The notes: generated by a model from the letters alone, not told the origin. 64,000 bases of DNA from Flavicella sediminum (GCF_006381105.1 NZ_VDET01000002.1:1646123-1710122); one strand, 5' to 3'. Shown: positions 1-10,421, counted from the stretch's first letter. Translations and numbers: made by a program.

Positions 1-57
1 ATTGCAAGGGTTTTTTATATAAACCATTTTTTTCTTGACTTAGGAAATAGAGCTTAC

Positions 58-1785
58 TTATTCATCTTCTAAAGTAACAGTTAAGATAGGTGCCGTAGCT
101 ATGCTTTCACCTCCATCAAATTGTAAATGTGCCCAGGTATCCATATCATCTCTATTGGCACTTATTCTAATAAATAAAAATTCACCAGCAGCTGCTCCAT
201 TTTGATATTGGCTATTCATAAAAGTGGCCAATTCTATTCCTGAGGCATCATTCATGCTGAATTCACCTACAGCATCTCCATTTTTAATAAAAGACTTTTG
301 GATTCCAGTTGCATTAGGGTCTGTGTCGAATACACCTAAAAAGAAATCTGTTGGTAAAACCTCTGCGGTAGCTCTAGCTGCAATAGCATAAACATCGTAT
401 TCTACAGCTATCCAAGAATTATTAGTGGTTACATTTACTTTTAATACCGCCGATTTTACTTTTTTTCCAGCGGGTACATCGGGCAAGGCAAATGGCATTA
501 CACCAACAACATGGTCATCTCCTCCAATTCCAGTAGCGACATGCCCTCCAAATAATTTAGTATAAGAAGCGTCAACAGATCCTCCGCCCCAAATAGTGGC
601 ATCTGCTAAATCTACCTTTACATCAAAAGCAGCATTTGGATCCATAATTTCAATTTTAAAATCTAAATTGGAAGTTTCTGCACTGTTGGTTGCGCTTATA
701 GAAATGTCATGAAGTCCTAAATCACAGCCACCACAATCAGAATAAGGTTTAAAAGTCAGTGTTCCTTTCCCAAAACCATGGTCGGTAAAATTAGCAAAAC
801 GAGGCAAATTGGTTGCTTCTAAAATAATAGAACCTCCTAAAGGATCTACTGCTTCAATATCGACATCTAAAGTCATGCCTTCAGCTACTACTAAATCATC
901 GATGGCAGTAAATACAGGAGCTTGATTTTGTGTATGTGTCGTTATTTCCATGTTTAAAATTCTATGTGTACCAGGATCGCTAATATTGAAATTTCCAGCA
1001 ACCATAGACCAGTAATCTAGATGTGTGATTTTACGTCTGAATTTAAAATCTTTTCCGATTTCAATAATATCTCCACCTTGCTCATTGGCATATACATCAT
1101 AACTCATTGTAACAACGTCAATATCCATTTTTATATGATAGGTTACTCCGGCATGATAGGCAAGTTCATTTGAAGCTGCGTACCCCGTATCGTCATAGGC
1201 ATCTATTTTTCCAGACGGATTTAAGCGAACAATACAAGAGTTGTTAGAGTAGGTGGTTGAAATACCATCTAAAACACCTACAATGACATCAATATTGTTT
1301 TTGCTAGGAATCATGTCAAATTCAACAGTAAAGGTGCCTGTTTGCGTTCCTTGTGGAATTAATACCGATTGCCATTCGTTGATTTTACTGGTAAAACCAT
1401 CTAAGTTACCTCTAAAATTAAAAACTACTTTTTTCTCGTAACCTGAAGGTCGGGTAGCAATAAAATTAATTTTTCTAGCTTCTTCTTGAGTTGGAGCGTA
1501 GGTGTATTCTAAGCTCGTACTCAGTACTTCTCCTGTGGCATCGTCAACCCATTGAATACTTGTGTTTTGCTTTGGCGAAACTTGAAGTTTTAAGTCAAGT
1601 GTTTCTCCGATTAATACATCGTATCCTTCCCAAGCAAGGCCTGTAAGATTGTCTCCTTCACCCCAAAAGTATACTTTCAAATCAGTATCAGACAATACAG
1701 GGTTGCTAATGTCTTCTTCATTACAAGACAGCATTGTGAGTAACAAAACACTAAAAATCCAGGTAATATATTTATTTATTTTCAT
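58..1785 (-). CDS. PUL surface lipoprotein with Ig-like domain and C-terminal module
   Basis: This lipoprotein is the third gene of the susC-susD unit, the position where SusE/SusF-like surface glycan-binding proteins usually sit. The signal peptide ends in a lipobox (MLSC). The middle looks like a concanavalin-like beta-sandwich. An Ig-like domain follows (about residues 290-385) that resembles one in the NodB-like protein at 22015-24336. The last roughly 190 residues are one copy of the module that recurs through this PUL (PFALP...GKKV, then a GEFLFIRIS strand). No catalytic motif or T9SS sorting domain is visible, which fits lipid anchoring at the cell surface. The ATG at 1785 is chosen because the signal peptide starts there; an in-frame ATG nine codons upstream would overlap susD. 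Glycan binding is inferred from position and architecture. Confidence 0.72.
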   Translation of the reverse strand: MKINKYITWIFSVLLLTMLSCNEEDISNPVLSDTDLKVYFWGEGDNLTGLAWEGYDVLIGETLDLKLQVSPKQNTSIQWVDDATGEVLSTSLEYTYAPTQEEARKINFIATRPSGYEKKVVFNFRGNLDGFTSKINEWQSVLIPQGTQTGTFTVEFDMIPSKNNIDVIVGVLDGISTTYSNNSCIVRLNPSGKIDAYDDTGYAASNELAYHAGVTYHIKMDIDVVTMSYDVYANEQGGDIIEIGKDFKFRRKITHLDYWSMVAGNFNISDPGTHRILNMEITTHTQNQAPVFTAIDDLVVAEGMTLDVDIEAVDPLGGSIILEATNLPRFANFTDHGFGKGTLTFKPYSDCGGCDLGLHDISISATNSAETSNLDFKIEIMDPNAAFDVKVDLADATIWGGGSVDASYTKLFGGHVATGIGGDDHVVGVMPFALPDVPAGKKVKSAVLKVNVTTNNSWIAVEYDVYAIAARATAEVLPTDFFLGVFDTDPNATGIQKSFIKNGDAVGEFSMNDASGIELATFMNSQYQNGAAAGEFLFIRISANRDDMDTWAHLQFDGGESIATAPILTVTLEDE

Positions 1786-1798
1786 AATGTTTATTTTA

Positions 1799-3469
1799 TT
1801 ATAATGATACATCTACTCCTCTTGTTAAGCTGTTATCCCACCAAACGGGTGCTCCCCAAAAGTTTACACCATTGTATAAATGTGCTTCTAAATTATCTCT
1901 GTTAAAGTTCATTTCCGTATTTGGATATGGAAATCTTCTAGGAATTAGACCGTTTAATTCTTGGTCGGTATAAGCATTTGTGGTGGTTGGTACTAACTTA
2001 GGGAAACCAGATCTTCTCCAATTGGCAAAACCTTCAATTCCGTTGTAAAAATTATTTACATAATGCTGCATGTTTATAGCTTCTAGTTTGTCTGCCGTTG
2101 TATTCCATAAATTTTCAGCATACACATCGGCGTTTAGGTTTAAATTAGGACTTGCACCTAATATTTGAACCAATTCATCAATATTGGCGAAAATTGCTTT
2201 TTTATAATGTGCTTTGGCATCTCCTTGAAAGTTAGTCCATCCTTTATGTGCGGCTTCAGCAATCCACAATTCTACTTCAGAATAAGACTGATAAATTGAA
2301 GGTAAATCGATACGAGTTAAGTTTCTTCTGACCTGAACGGATTTAAAGAATTTATTAATTTGAACAGTACGTCCATTTTTTTCAACGAAACGAGGTGACC
2401 AAATATCTGCAGGGGCGCCTTCTGGAGCTTCCCATAAGAAATATCCAGGAGCATAGCCTTCGGTTACACCATATTTAGCCAAGTACTCTTGTGTTATTTC
2501 AACACTTGTTTCTGTTGACGATTTTGAATTGTATCTTGATGTGGCATCTTCTTCGTAGGCGGCATACATTCCAAATAACATGTGTAATCTTGGGTCGTTA
2601 TTTTCACGTAAATAGGCTACGTAAGTTTCACAGGCAACCATAATTTCTTCAGAGAAATTTTGAACTTGAGAAAAACCATTTCCTCTAATTTCAACAGCAC
2701 CACTTGTGCTTACATTAAAATTACCATGTTCCACAGTGGCTGCATCGTCTATACTTTGCATAACACCATCATTAATGGCTAAAACGGCTTCAGTTTCAGC
2801 TTTACTTTCATTTACATTGACCAAACGCATGGCATATCTTAAGCGTAATGAATTTGCAAATTTTCTCCATTTATCAACATCTCCATTGTAAATTAAATCA
2901 CCTTCTAAAGCCAAAGATTCGTCTAGTTGATTTGCAGCTTCTTTTAGTTCTTTAAAGAAATCGTTGTAAATATCTTCTTGCTTATCATAGGCAGGATGTA
3001 GGTTGTTAACATCTGCTTGAGCTCCTGCTTCAAAATATGGTAAATCGCCGTAAGTATCTGTTAATTGCGCAAAAATCATAACTTTTAATATTCTACCAAC
3101 AGCCGAATAATTGGCAAGTTCTGGTTTTTTATTGGCTTCTTGTATGGCTAATATTAAATCATTGATTTCTCTGTAGGAACTTTTCCACATATATTCCATA
3201 TAACTTATGTCAAGTTTATAGGCTTGTCCATGAGAGATTGTCCAGCCATCTGAAATCATTTGTGTAATGGACATATGATAGGCGGCTAAAGATCTCCATT
3301 GAGTTTCTCTATCTCCAGAATAACTAATTTGTACTTTTGAAATCAGACTTTTTGGATTTGCTGTAGTGGAGGTTGTGGGATCCACATTTAAGTCGTTGAA
3401 ATCGTCACAGCTGGTTGCAAGTGTTAGTATAAACACAAACAGCATTAATATGTTTGTTCTTTTTTTCAT
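1799..3469 (-). CDS. SusD/RagB-family outer-membrane lipoprotein
   Basis: Cell-surface glycan-binding lipoprotein that forms a lid over the SusC transporter. It is 556 residues long with a lipobox (LATSC) at about residues 17-21. The helical body (YMEYMWKSSYREINDL and following) and the C-terminal region (NWRRSGFPKLVPT, then RRFPYP) are typical of the SusD-like_2 branch of the family. It starts 3 nt after the susC stop codon, so the two are almost certainly co-translated. The family binds oligosaccharides released at the surface. The specific ligand cannot be read from the sequence, but the neighbouring enzymes suggest a uronic acid-containing glycan. Confidence 0.93.
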   Translation of the reverse strand: MKKRTNILMLFVFILTLATSCDDFNDLNVDPTTSTTANPKSLISKVQISYSGDRETQWRSLAAYHMSITQMISDGWTISHGQAYKLDISYMEYMWKSSYREINDLILAIQEANKKPELANYSAVGRILKVMIFAQLTDTYGDLPYFEAGAQADVNNLHPAYDKQEDIYNDFFKELKEAANQLDESLALEGDLIYNGDVDKWRKFANSLRLRYAMRLVNVNESKAETEAVLAINDGVMQSIDDAATVEHGNFNVSTSGAVEIRGNGFSQVQNFSEEIMVACETYVAYLRENNDPRLHMLFGMYAAYEEDATSRYNSKSSTETSVEITQEYLAKYGVTEGYAPGYFLWEAPEGAPADIWSPRFVEKNGRTVQINKFFKSVQVRRNLTRIDLPSIYQSYSEVELWIAEAAHKGWTNFQGDAKAHYKKAIFANIDELVQILGASPNLNLNADVYAENLWNTTADKLEAINMQHYVNNFYNGIEGFANWRRSGFPKLVPTTTNAYTDQELNGLIPRRFPYPNTEMNFNRDNLEAHLYNGVNFWGAPVWWDNSLTRGVDVSL

Positions 3470-3472
3470 CTT

Positions 3473-6400
3473 TTAAAATTTTGCAGTTAAGTTAAATCCA
3501 TAACTTCTTCTTTGTGGTAACGAGCCATATTCATATCCTTGCCCATTGCTAATACTATAGGTCGATTCAGGGTCAATATTTGGTACATTAGAGTGAATTA
3601 ACCATAGGTTTCTTCCTATGACAGAGAATGTTAGTGCTTTGAAGAATTTAAGTTTTTTTAGAGCTTCGCTATCAAGAGTATAAGATACAGATAACTCTCT
3701 TAATTTGATGTAGGAAGCATCATATACAAAAGGTTTAATAATATGCCCGTTGGCAACATTTCCCCAGTAATCTCTAGGGTCAACATATACATCATTAGGT
3801 TTGTAATTAGGATTTCCTTCGCCATCCACACCATCTTGTATAACACCTTGTGCTAAATAACCACCAGTTGCAACCCAGTCGGCACGTGCTATTGCGGCTT
3901 CTTCTCTTGCTGCTTCAGATAATGCCCACTCTTCCCTGCCTTCTAAGGTACCAATATGTGCACCTTGTTGGTAAAGTTTTTGATTGGTCATTGATAGCAG
4001 GTCGGCACCAGATTTAACTTGAATCAAGGCTCTAACTTTGAAACCCTTGTGTTGAATTGTATTGGTAATTCCACCTGTAAATTTGTATTGACCGTTTCCT
4101 AAAGTAATTTGTTCATCAGAACGAATAGGCAATCCATTTGCTCCAATTATAGGTGTTCCATCATCGGTACGTTTAAAATCATAGCCAACAATATCTCCAT
4201 AAGATCCACCTTCTTCAGCGGTTATTAATGAACTAATCCAGTCTGCTCTTGCAATGGTTTGTGTTTTGGCTTCGTCATGAAGTTTTACTATTTTATTTTT
4301 ATTGTTAGCAAAATTAAAAGTCAAATCCCAACGGGTGTTTTCGGTTTTAACAGGAACAATATTTACCATTACTTCCCATCCTTTGTTGTTTATTTCACCT
4401 GCATTGATCGTTGCAGATCCAAAACCATTTGAGTTGGAAACGGGAATTTGCATGATTTCATCAAAGGTAGTTTGATTGTAGTGTGTGATGTCTAAACCAA
4501 CTCTCCAATTAAATAATTTTGCGTCCAGTCCAAGTTCGTATCCTTTTGTTCTAGAGGGATTTATTTCGGTGAAATAGGTGTCTCCACTTACCGTTGAAAA
4601 ATTTGCACCATTGGAAGAATAGGGAAGTGCATCATAACCATTATAGGCGTATGGTGAAGTATCTCCTCCAACTTCAGCATAGGCAGCTCTAAACTTAGCA
4701 TATGGCAAAATATTACTTTTAAGAGCTTCAATACCTTTGGTAAGTACTACAGCTGTAGTAATAGAAGGATAAAAATAACCATTGTTTCCTTTTTTAAGTG
4801 TTGAAGACCAGTCTTGTCTACCTGTTACATCAACAAATAAATAATCTTTGTAACCAACATTGGCAAAACCATAAAAAGATCTGACTTCTTTTCTTGGGTT
4901 AACACGTCCGATAACAAATTCATTATAGTTATTAATGGAAATAACATTTTCTGCTACTTGATTTTTTCCTAGGATGGTTGTAGTGTTGTTGTCAAAACTC
5001 ATAATATTTCCACCGATACTTCCACCAACTGTCCAATCTTCATTTAACTCTTTGTTTGCAGAAATTAAAAACTCAGTATTTGATTCGGTTGTTTTTGAAT
5101 CTATCTTTCTGTTTTCTCCCCATTCGGCCAAAGGTGTTGTAGTAGGAGAAAAATTATAGTAGTCGTACGTAAAGCTATCTACTCCAGATTTGAATTTAAA
5201 ATTTAACCAATCTGTCATTTGATAGGTGAAAGAGGCATAACCAATCATTCTATTTTTCTTCGATTCATTTTTCATATGATACAAGGCGTAATAGGGATTG
5301 ATGATTCGGGTTGCTGAATTCCAAAACACATAATCTCCATTTGCATCCACAGCACTTTCTTTCAGCCATTGTTGGTCAAAATTACCAGGTAAGCCCAAAA
5401 GTGATAGCGCTGTATTTGCGCCAGAAAAGCCTAAATAGGGTCTGTTGTCTACATCTTCCATAGTATAACTAATCTTTGTGTCTACAGTTAATTTATCCCA
5501 CATTTTCATGTTTCCTCGTAAGGAGAAATTATTTCGGTGTAAATCACTATTGGGTACAATGTCAGCCATTTTAACATCAGAGGCAGAGAATCTGAAGTTT
5601 GCACTTTCGTTTCCGCCAGACAAGGCAACTGTGTTTTGTGCCGTATGTCCTTGTCTAAAAAAAGATTTGATATGTTCTTTTTTTATACCATAATCTCTTG
5701 TTTGTCCATCAAATGAAATAAATTCTAAATTCGGATCCATTTTTCCTCCCCAACTCCACATTCCCGTGGCATCACCAATATCTTTAGGAGGTGTTTTTAT
5801 TCCTTGACCATAAACATGTTGTACATCATCATATTCTCCCACAACCTGATCTAGGGTAATATTAGAAGAGAAATCTATACTAAATTTAGATTTTTGATTG
5901 TTTTTAAAAGATTTTGTGGTAATTAAAATAACCCCATTACCACCTCGCGATCCGTATAAAGCTGAAGCTGCAGGACCTTTAAGGACAGACATGGTTTCAA
6001 TATCGTCTGGGTTAATGGAGGATATACCATCACCTAAATCTTGTCCGCCATATTGACCAGCCTGACCTAGTGTATTATTGTCCATAGGAACTCCGTCAAT
6101 TACATACAAAGGTTGGTTGGAGCCATTAAATTTCGTATTCCCACGAATAATAACTTTAGAAGAACCTCCTACCCCTGTATTTGGTTGTGAAATATCCACA
6201 CCGGCTACTTTACCCGATAATGAATTTACTGCATTGATACTCTTTATTTCTGCTAATTCTCCACCATCAACTTTTGAAATAGCATATCCTAAAGATTGTT
6301 CTTTACGTGAAATTCCAAGTGCAGTTACAACAACAGCATCTAAAGCTTCAATGGATTCTGCCAGTTGAATATTTATAACGGTATTGTCACCAATACGTTG

Positions 6401-6658
6401 TTTTTGTTCGGTGTATCCCACATAGCTAAAGAGAAGGTTGTCTCCTTTTTTTGCTTTTATGGAATAATTACCATCAAAATCTGTAATAGCTCCTTTGGTA
6501 GTTCCTACTATAAGAACAGTTACACCTGGTATGGGTTCTTCGTCTTCTGTTGAGGTGACCTTACCAGTGATATTTGTTTCTTGAGCTTGTAAATCAAAAA
6601 TTCCTGTTGTCAAAATGACACAGAGAAATACAATGAATTTAAAATGCGTAATTCTCAT
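3473..6658 (-). CDS. SusC/RagA-family TonB-dependent outer-membrane transporter
   Basis: TonB-dependent beta-barrel that imports oligosaccharides across the outer membrane with SusD. The 1061 residues begin with a signal peptide ending at LQAQ. A carboxypeptidase-D-like plug extension follows (GKVTSTEDEEPIPGVTV, FDGNYSI), then a TonB-box-like ALDAVVVTALG and the plug domain with RGN...PLYVIDGVPM. The rest is a 22-strand-type barrel ending in an aromatic-terminated strand (GFNLTAKF). Length and order are normal for the family. It is the first gene of its unit. A -7 element at 6766-6773 and a 44-bp box at 6818-6861 precede it, giving a leader of about 100 nt. Confidence 0.95.
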   Translation of the reverse strand: MRITHFKFIVFLCVILTTGIFDLQAQETNITGKVTSTEDEEPIPGVTVLIVGTTKGAITDFDGNYSIKAKKGDNLLFSYVGYTEQKQRIGDNTVINIQLAESIEALDAVVVTALGISRKEQSLGYAISKVDGGELAEIKSINAVNSLSGKVAGVDISQPNTGVGGSSKVIIRGNTKFNGSNQPLYVIDGVPMDNNTLGQAGQYGGQDLGDGISSINPDDIETMSVLKGPAASALYGSRGGNGVILITTKSFKNNQKSKFSIDFSSNITLDQVVGEYDDVQHVYGQGIKTPPKDIGDATGMWSWGGKMDPNLEFISFDGQTRDYGIKKEHIKSFFRQGHTAQNTVALSGGNESANFRFSASDVKMADIVPNSDLHRNNFSLRGNMKMWDKLTVDTKISYTMEDVDNRPYLGFSGANTALSLLGLPGNFDQQWLKESAVDANGDYVFWNSATRIINPYYALYHMKNESKKNRMIGYASFTYQMTDWLNFKFKSGVDSFTYDYYNFSPTTTPLAEWGENRKIDSKTTESNTEFLISANKELNEDWTVGGSIGGNIMSFDNNTTTILGKNQVAENVISINNYNEFVIGRVNPRKEVRSFYGFANVGYKDYLFVDVTGRQDWSSTLKKGNNGYFYPSITTAVVLTKGIEALKSNILPYAKFRAAYAEVGGDTSPYAYNGYDALPYSSNGANFSTVSGDTYFTEINPSRTKGYELGLDAKLFNWRVGLDITHYNQTTFDEIMQIPVSNSNGFGSATINAGEINNKGWEVMVNIVPVKTENTRWDLTFNFANNKNKIVKLHDEAKTQTIARADWISSLITAEEGGSYGDIVGYDFKRTDDGTPIIGANGLPIRSDEQITLGNGQYKFTGGITNTIQHKGFKVRALIQVKSGADLLSMTNQKLYQQGAHIGTLEGREEWALSEAAREEAAIARADWVATGGYLAQGVIQDGVDGEGNPNYKPNDVYVDPRDYWGNVANGHIIKPFVYDASYIKLRELSVSYTLDSEALKKLKFFKALTFSVIGRNLWLIHSNVPNIDPESTYSISNGQGYEYGSLPQRRSYGFNLTAKF

Positions 6659-6765
6659 AAAAAATAAATTTAATTAGTATACAATGATTGGATAAGTTGT
6701 AAAGAAGTAAAGAGTACTTCAGTGACTTATGTGTTTGTTGTGAAAAAATGGTTGATTATTATTCT

Positions 6766-6773
6766 CAAATGTA
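6766..6773 (-). promoter_or_regulatory. Predicted -7 element of the susC promoter
   Basis: On the minus strand this reads TACATTTG, a perfect match to the Bacteroidota consensus TAnnTTTG. It lies about 108 nt upstream of the susC ATG and exactly 44 nt downstream of box A. A canonical -33 TTG is not obvious, which would suit an activator-dependent promoter. The rest of the gap between 6659 and 6966 holds box A, the GH88 terminator and no coding sequence. Confidence 0.7.
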
Positions 6774-6817
6774 AATAAAGTCTCGTGTTTATCTATGTGA
6801 AAAACACTGTTATTTGT

Positions 6818-6861
6818 CATAAAAGACAAAACTTACAAAGGATTAAGCAGTTCGTATAAAC
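6818..6861 (-). promoter_or_regulatory. PUL box A, conserved 44-bp upstream element (susC unit)
   Basis: One of three 44-bp elements found in this PUL, the others being at 24464-24507 and 26802-26845. Read in the direction of transcription, all three contain TTTAWAC near the start, a CTGCTTAWTC core in the middle, and TTTTGYCTTTT near the end. The distance from the box to the -7 element is 44 nt in every case. It is probably the binding site of an activator such as a hybrid two-component or AraC-like regulator. No such regulator is encoded in the window. Confidence 0.78.
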
Positions 6862-6886
6862 TTCCTCTTTTGCATTTTTTAGGAAT

Positions 6887-6931
6887 GAAAAAAAGATTCT
6901 AAGCCTTTTGTTTTATTGAGGTTTAGAATCT
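6887..6931 (-). terminator. Terminator after the GH88 gene
   Basis: On the minus strand AGATTCTAA..CC pairs with GG.TTAGAATCT across an A-rich loop and is followed by seven T residues. It ends the long enzyme unit and separates it from the susC promoter just downstream. Confidence 0.8.
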
Positions 6932-6966
6932 AGTAAGTTTTTGTTGTCTAGTTTGTTAATGTGGTT

Positions 6967-8184
6967 TTAGTTGCTGTTCTTCCATCTTAGAAGCGCTTCT
7001 AAAAAATAATAATCAGCATAATTTAAAGGAGCATCATTTTCATTGTTTTCATGAAAATTTCCAACAGAATGTTTTAGTAAAAAACCTCCATTATCTCCCT
7101 TTTTAGCAAAATATATATCAGACGCAAGTGTTCTTAAAATGGTTTCTGTATAGCTTAGATATTTACTTTTATTTCCTGGATCAAATTCTTGTAATTCTAG
7201 CAAGGCAGACGCAACAATTGCTGCGGCTGAAGCATCTCGTGGAATTTCTTCAGTGCTTTCTGCATCATAATCCCAAAATGGAATATGGTCGTTTGGAATT
7301 TTAGGGTGTTGCATAATAAATTGTGCTATTTTTTTAGCCTGTTCTAGAAAGAGTACATTTTTAGTTTCCCTATATACTTCGGTATATCCGTACAAACTCC
7401 AAGCTTGACCTCTAGCCCAAGAGGATTCATCTGCATAACCTTGAAAGTTTACTTTTTTTCTAACAAGTCCAGTTATATGGTCGTAATCAACAATATGATA
7501 ACAGCTAAAATCGCTCCGATATTGATTTTTAATGGTTGTGCCGGCGTGTGATGTAGCTATGTTTGCAAATGTAGTATCAGAACTGTGTTTTGTAGCTTGG
7601 TACAATAAGTTTAAATTCATCATATTGTCAATAATTACAGGCATGTCCAAGTCTTTTCCTTGAATCCAAGGCGCATCAGTGTCCCATGATTGAATTATTT
7701 TTGCCACGGGTCTGTACCTTGTACTTAAGGAATTCGCCGCATCAACGACAGCTTTTTTGTAGGTTTTATTGCCGGTTAAACGATAACCTTGTCCAAATGA
7801 ATTTTGAATCATAAAGCCAACATCATGGTTCCATTTAACAAATTGTGCCGAATCTAAGGCCATCGTATATCTATTTGCGTATGTTTTCCATTTTTCATTT
7901 TGTGTGTATTCAAATAAAAACCACAAGGATCCTGGAAAAAAACCACTGGTCCAATCTTGTTTGTAGGCCATTCTGTAACTACCATCCTTGTTTAAACTCC
8001 TAGGCTGTAGGAGAGGAGAAATAGTATCTATTTTCGAAATTAAATAGCTGAATTGGTCTTCGGCTACCTCAAAAACCCGAGTAATTACTTCTGTTTTTGA
8101 TTCTTGAGTATGATTTTTTTTACTTTGGCATTGAATGCATAAAAACAAAAATCCAAAGACAAACGGCAAGTTGTATTTTTTCAT
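6967..8184 (-). CDS. GH88 unsaturated glucuronyl hydrolase, lipoprotein
   Basis: Removes the 4,5-unsaturated uronic acid that a polysaccharide lyase leaves at the non-reducing end of oligosaccharides, using vinyl-ether hydration. The protein is 405 residues with a lipobox (LCIQC, Cys19), so it is probably anchored facing the periplasm. The (alpha/alpha)6 fold signatures are clear: GFFPGSLWFL, WNHDVGFM, DMPVIIDNMMNL and SSWARGQAWSLYG. D121 and D186 match the two essential aspartates of the family. It is the last gene of the ten-gene unit, 5 nt after GH3. Its presence means that at least one lyase acts upstream, for which the PL14-like protein is the best candidate in the same unit. Confidence 0.92.
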   Translation of the reverse strand: MKKYNLPFVFGFLFLCIQCQSKKNHTQESKTEVITRVFEVAEDQFSYLISKIDTISPLLQPRSLNKDGSYRMAYKQDWTSGFFPGSLWFLFEYTQNEKWKTYANRYTMALDSAQFVKWNHDVGFMIQNSFGQGYRLTGNKTYKKAVVDAANSLSTRYRPVAKIIQSWDTDAPWIQGKDLDMPVIIDNMMNLNLLYQATKHSSDTTFANIATSHAGTTIKNQYRSDFSCYHIVDYDHITGLVRKKVNFQGYADESSWARGQAWSLYGYTEVYRETKNVLFLEQAKKIAQFIMQHPKIPNDHIPFWDYDAESTEEIPRDASAAAIVASALLELQEFDPGNKSKYLSYTETILRTLASDIYFAKKGDNGGFLLKHSVGNFHENNENDAPLNYADYYFLEALLRWKNSN

Positions 8185-8189
8185 TTTTA

Positions 8190-10421
8190 TTAGTTTTTTA
8201 GTTTGAAATTCGCTGCTAATTGAGCGTCGGAATTTCCACCTATAAAAAGTGTAAAATCTCCATCTTCTGTTCCGGTGGATAAATCTGCTCTTACAAATGA
8301 TAAATCTCTTTCAGGAATAATTTCAAAGCGTATGGTTTTTGTTTCTCCTTTTTTAATTTTGATTTTTTCATAAGCTTTTAGTTCTCGTACAGGACGAGTT
8401 ACCGAACCTATTAAATCTCTTAAGTATAATTGCACGACTTCTTCTCCATCAAAATCTCCTGTGTTTTTAATGTTTACTGTCGCTGTTAATACGTCTTTGT
8501 TTGAAAGTGTTTCTTTGTCGATTTTTAAGTTGGAATACGCAAACGTTGTATAACTCAAGCCATATCCAAAGGGAAACAATGGGCTAGAGGGAATATCCAA
8601 AAATCGCGAAGAATACCGTACGTCAGGATTGCTCGGTCTTCCTGTATTTTTAAATGCATAATAAATAGGCAACTGTCCAATATCTCTTGGAAAAGTCATA
8701 GGCAGTTTTCCGGAAGGGTTGTATTTTCCAGTGAGTACATCTGCAATGGCATCCCCAGAAGTGGTTCCTAAAATCCATGTTTCAAGTACGGCGTTAGAAA
8801 GTTTTACTTCTTTTTCTAGGGTCATGGGCCTTCCGTTGGTTAAGATTAATACAATAGGTTTGTTTAATTTGGATAGTGTTTCTAATAATTTAGTTTGAAC
8901 ACCTGGTAAATTGATGTTTCCTTTGCTAGCTGCCTCCCCACTCATGTCTCCTTTTTCACCTAAGGCCAATAAAATAAGATCACTCTGTTTTGCTATTTTG
9001 ATTGCGTTTTTGAAATCTGAAGTATCATCAGAATCGATATCGCAGCCTTTGGTATATAGAAGTTTGCTGTTTTTAGGTAATTGCTTTTTTAAACCTTGAT
9101 AAGTTGTTACAACAGAAGTTGTGTCTCCTTGGGCTATCCAAGTTCCCATTGGGTCTGCTTGGTTTTTGGCAAGTGGACCAATAAGGGCAATAGTTTTTAG
9201 TTTTGATAAATTTAAAGGCAGAAGCTGATTTTCGTTCTTTAGCAATACGATAGATTTTCTAGCCATATCTCTTGCTATTGCTAAATTTGACTTGGTAAAT
9301 ACTTTATTTTTAGCCCTGTCTTCATTGCAGTATTTATAAGGATCGTCAAAAAGACCTAAATCGTATTTTACTCGTAAAATTCTACGGACAGAATTGTTTA
9401 ATTTTGAGATCTCTATTTTTTTTGCATCCACCAATGGTTGCACAATTTCTTCTTTGTAAACAGAAGCTTCCATGTCCATATCAAGTCCTGCGTTGATTGA
9501 TAGTTCAGCACATTGTTCTTTGTTTTCTGCAAAACCATGATTCATTAATTCTCCAATCGAGGCAAAATCAGAAACCACAAATCCGTCAAAGCCCCATTCA
9601 TCTCTTAAAACGTCGGTTAGTAATTTTTTGTTTGCTGTTGCAGGAATGCCGTTTACTTCGTTAAAAGCAGACATCATACTAGAAACGCCAGCATCTTTTG
9701 CCGATTTATAGGGTTTTAAATAGACCTCTCGTAAATAATTCTCAGAAAGATCAACGGTATTGTAATCTTTCCCCGAAATACTAGCACCATATGCGGCAAA
9801 GTGTTTGGCACAGGCCGCCACCGTATTGTTGTTTTTTAAATTACTTCCTTGGAATCCTTTTACGCGGGCTTTCGCAGCTAAACCGCCTAAGTAGGGATCT
9901 TCACCGGCACCTTCAGAAACTCGACCCCAGCGGGCATCACGTGCTAAATCTACCATTGGAGCAAATACCCAATTGATACCTGAGGCAGAAGCTTCATCTG
10001 CAGCTACAGCAGCAGTTTTTTCTAACATTTTCATATCCCAAGAAGCTGTTTCAGCTAAGGGAATTGGGAAAATAGTTTTGTATCCGTGAACGACATCGTA
10101 ACCAAATAACATCGGAATTTTTAAACGTGACTTCATGGCTAATCCTTGCAGGTATTTGATGCTATCCATAGAAATAGAAGCAAAAATGGCGCCTGCTCCT
10201 CCTTTCTGTATTTCTTCTCTAAATTTAGGGTTGAAAACAGGTACAGTAGGGTCTTCACCACTAGAATATAAGGTCATTTGTCCAACTTTTTCAGCCAAGG
10301 TCATTTGACTGATTAGGTTGTCTATAAATTTTTCTTTATCTGACTTTGTTGAGGTGTCAGAACAACTTTGAGTTATAATAACTGCAAATACAATAAGTAA
10401 GATTGATTTAAATTTTATCAT
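8190..10421 (-). CDS. GH3 beta-glucosidase-type glycosidase, lipoprotein
   Basis: Exo-acting beta-glycosidase of the BglX type, 743 residues, with a lipobox ending at Cys20 (ITQSC). It has the N-terminal TIM barrel with VFAPMVDLARDARWGR and the KH pair at 206-207. The nucleophile is D285 in GFVVSDFAS. An (alpha/beta)6 domain follows (IALIGPLA, LILALGEKGDMSGEA), then a C-terminal fibronectin III-like domain. Its ATG overlaps the stop of the upstream GH78 gene by one base (TAATG), which suggests translational coupling. It probably trims a beta-linked glucose, or possibly xylose, from oligosaccharides once GH88 has removed the unsaturated uronate. Exact specificity is unknown. Confidence 0.92.
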   Translation of the reverse strand: MIKFKSILLIVFAVIITQSCSDTSTKSDKEKFIDNLISQMTLAEKVGQMTLYSSGEDPTVPVFNPKFREEIQKGGAGAIFASISMDSIKYLQGLAMKSRLKIPMLFGYDVVHGYKTIFPIPLAETASWDMKMLEKTAAVAADEASASGINWVFAPMVDLARDARWGRVSEGAGEDPYLGGLAAKARVKGFQGSNLKNNNTVAACAKHFAAYGASISGKDYNTVDLSENYLREVYLKPYKSAKDAGVSSMMSAFNEVNGIPATANKKLLTDVLRDEWGFDGFVVSDFASIGELMNHGFAENKEQCAELSINAGLDMDMEASVYKEEIVQPLVDAKKIEISKLNNSVRRILRVKYDLGLFDDPYKYCNEDRAKNKVFTKSNLAIARDMARKSIVLLKNENQLLPLNLSKLKTIALIGPLAKNQADPMGTWIAQGDTTSVVTTYQGLKKQLPKNSKLLYTKGCDIDSDDTSDFKNAIKIAKQSDLILLALGEKGDMSGEAASKGNINLPGVQTKLLETLSKLNKPIVLILTNGRPMTLEKEVKLSNAVLETWILGTTSGDAIADVLTGKYNPSGKLPMTFPRDIGQLPIYYAFKNTGRPSNPDVRYSSRFLDIPSSPLFPFGYGLSYTTFAYSNLKIDKETLSNKDVLTATVNIKNTGDFDGEEVVQLYLRDLIGSVTRPVRELKAYEKIKIKKGETKTIRFEIIPERDLSFVRADLSTGTEDGDFTLFIGGNSDAQLAANFKLKN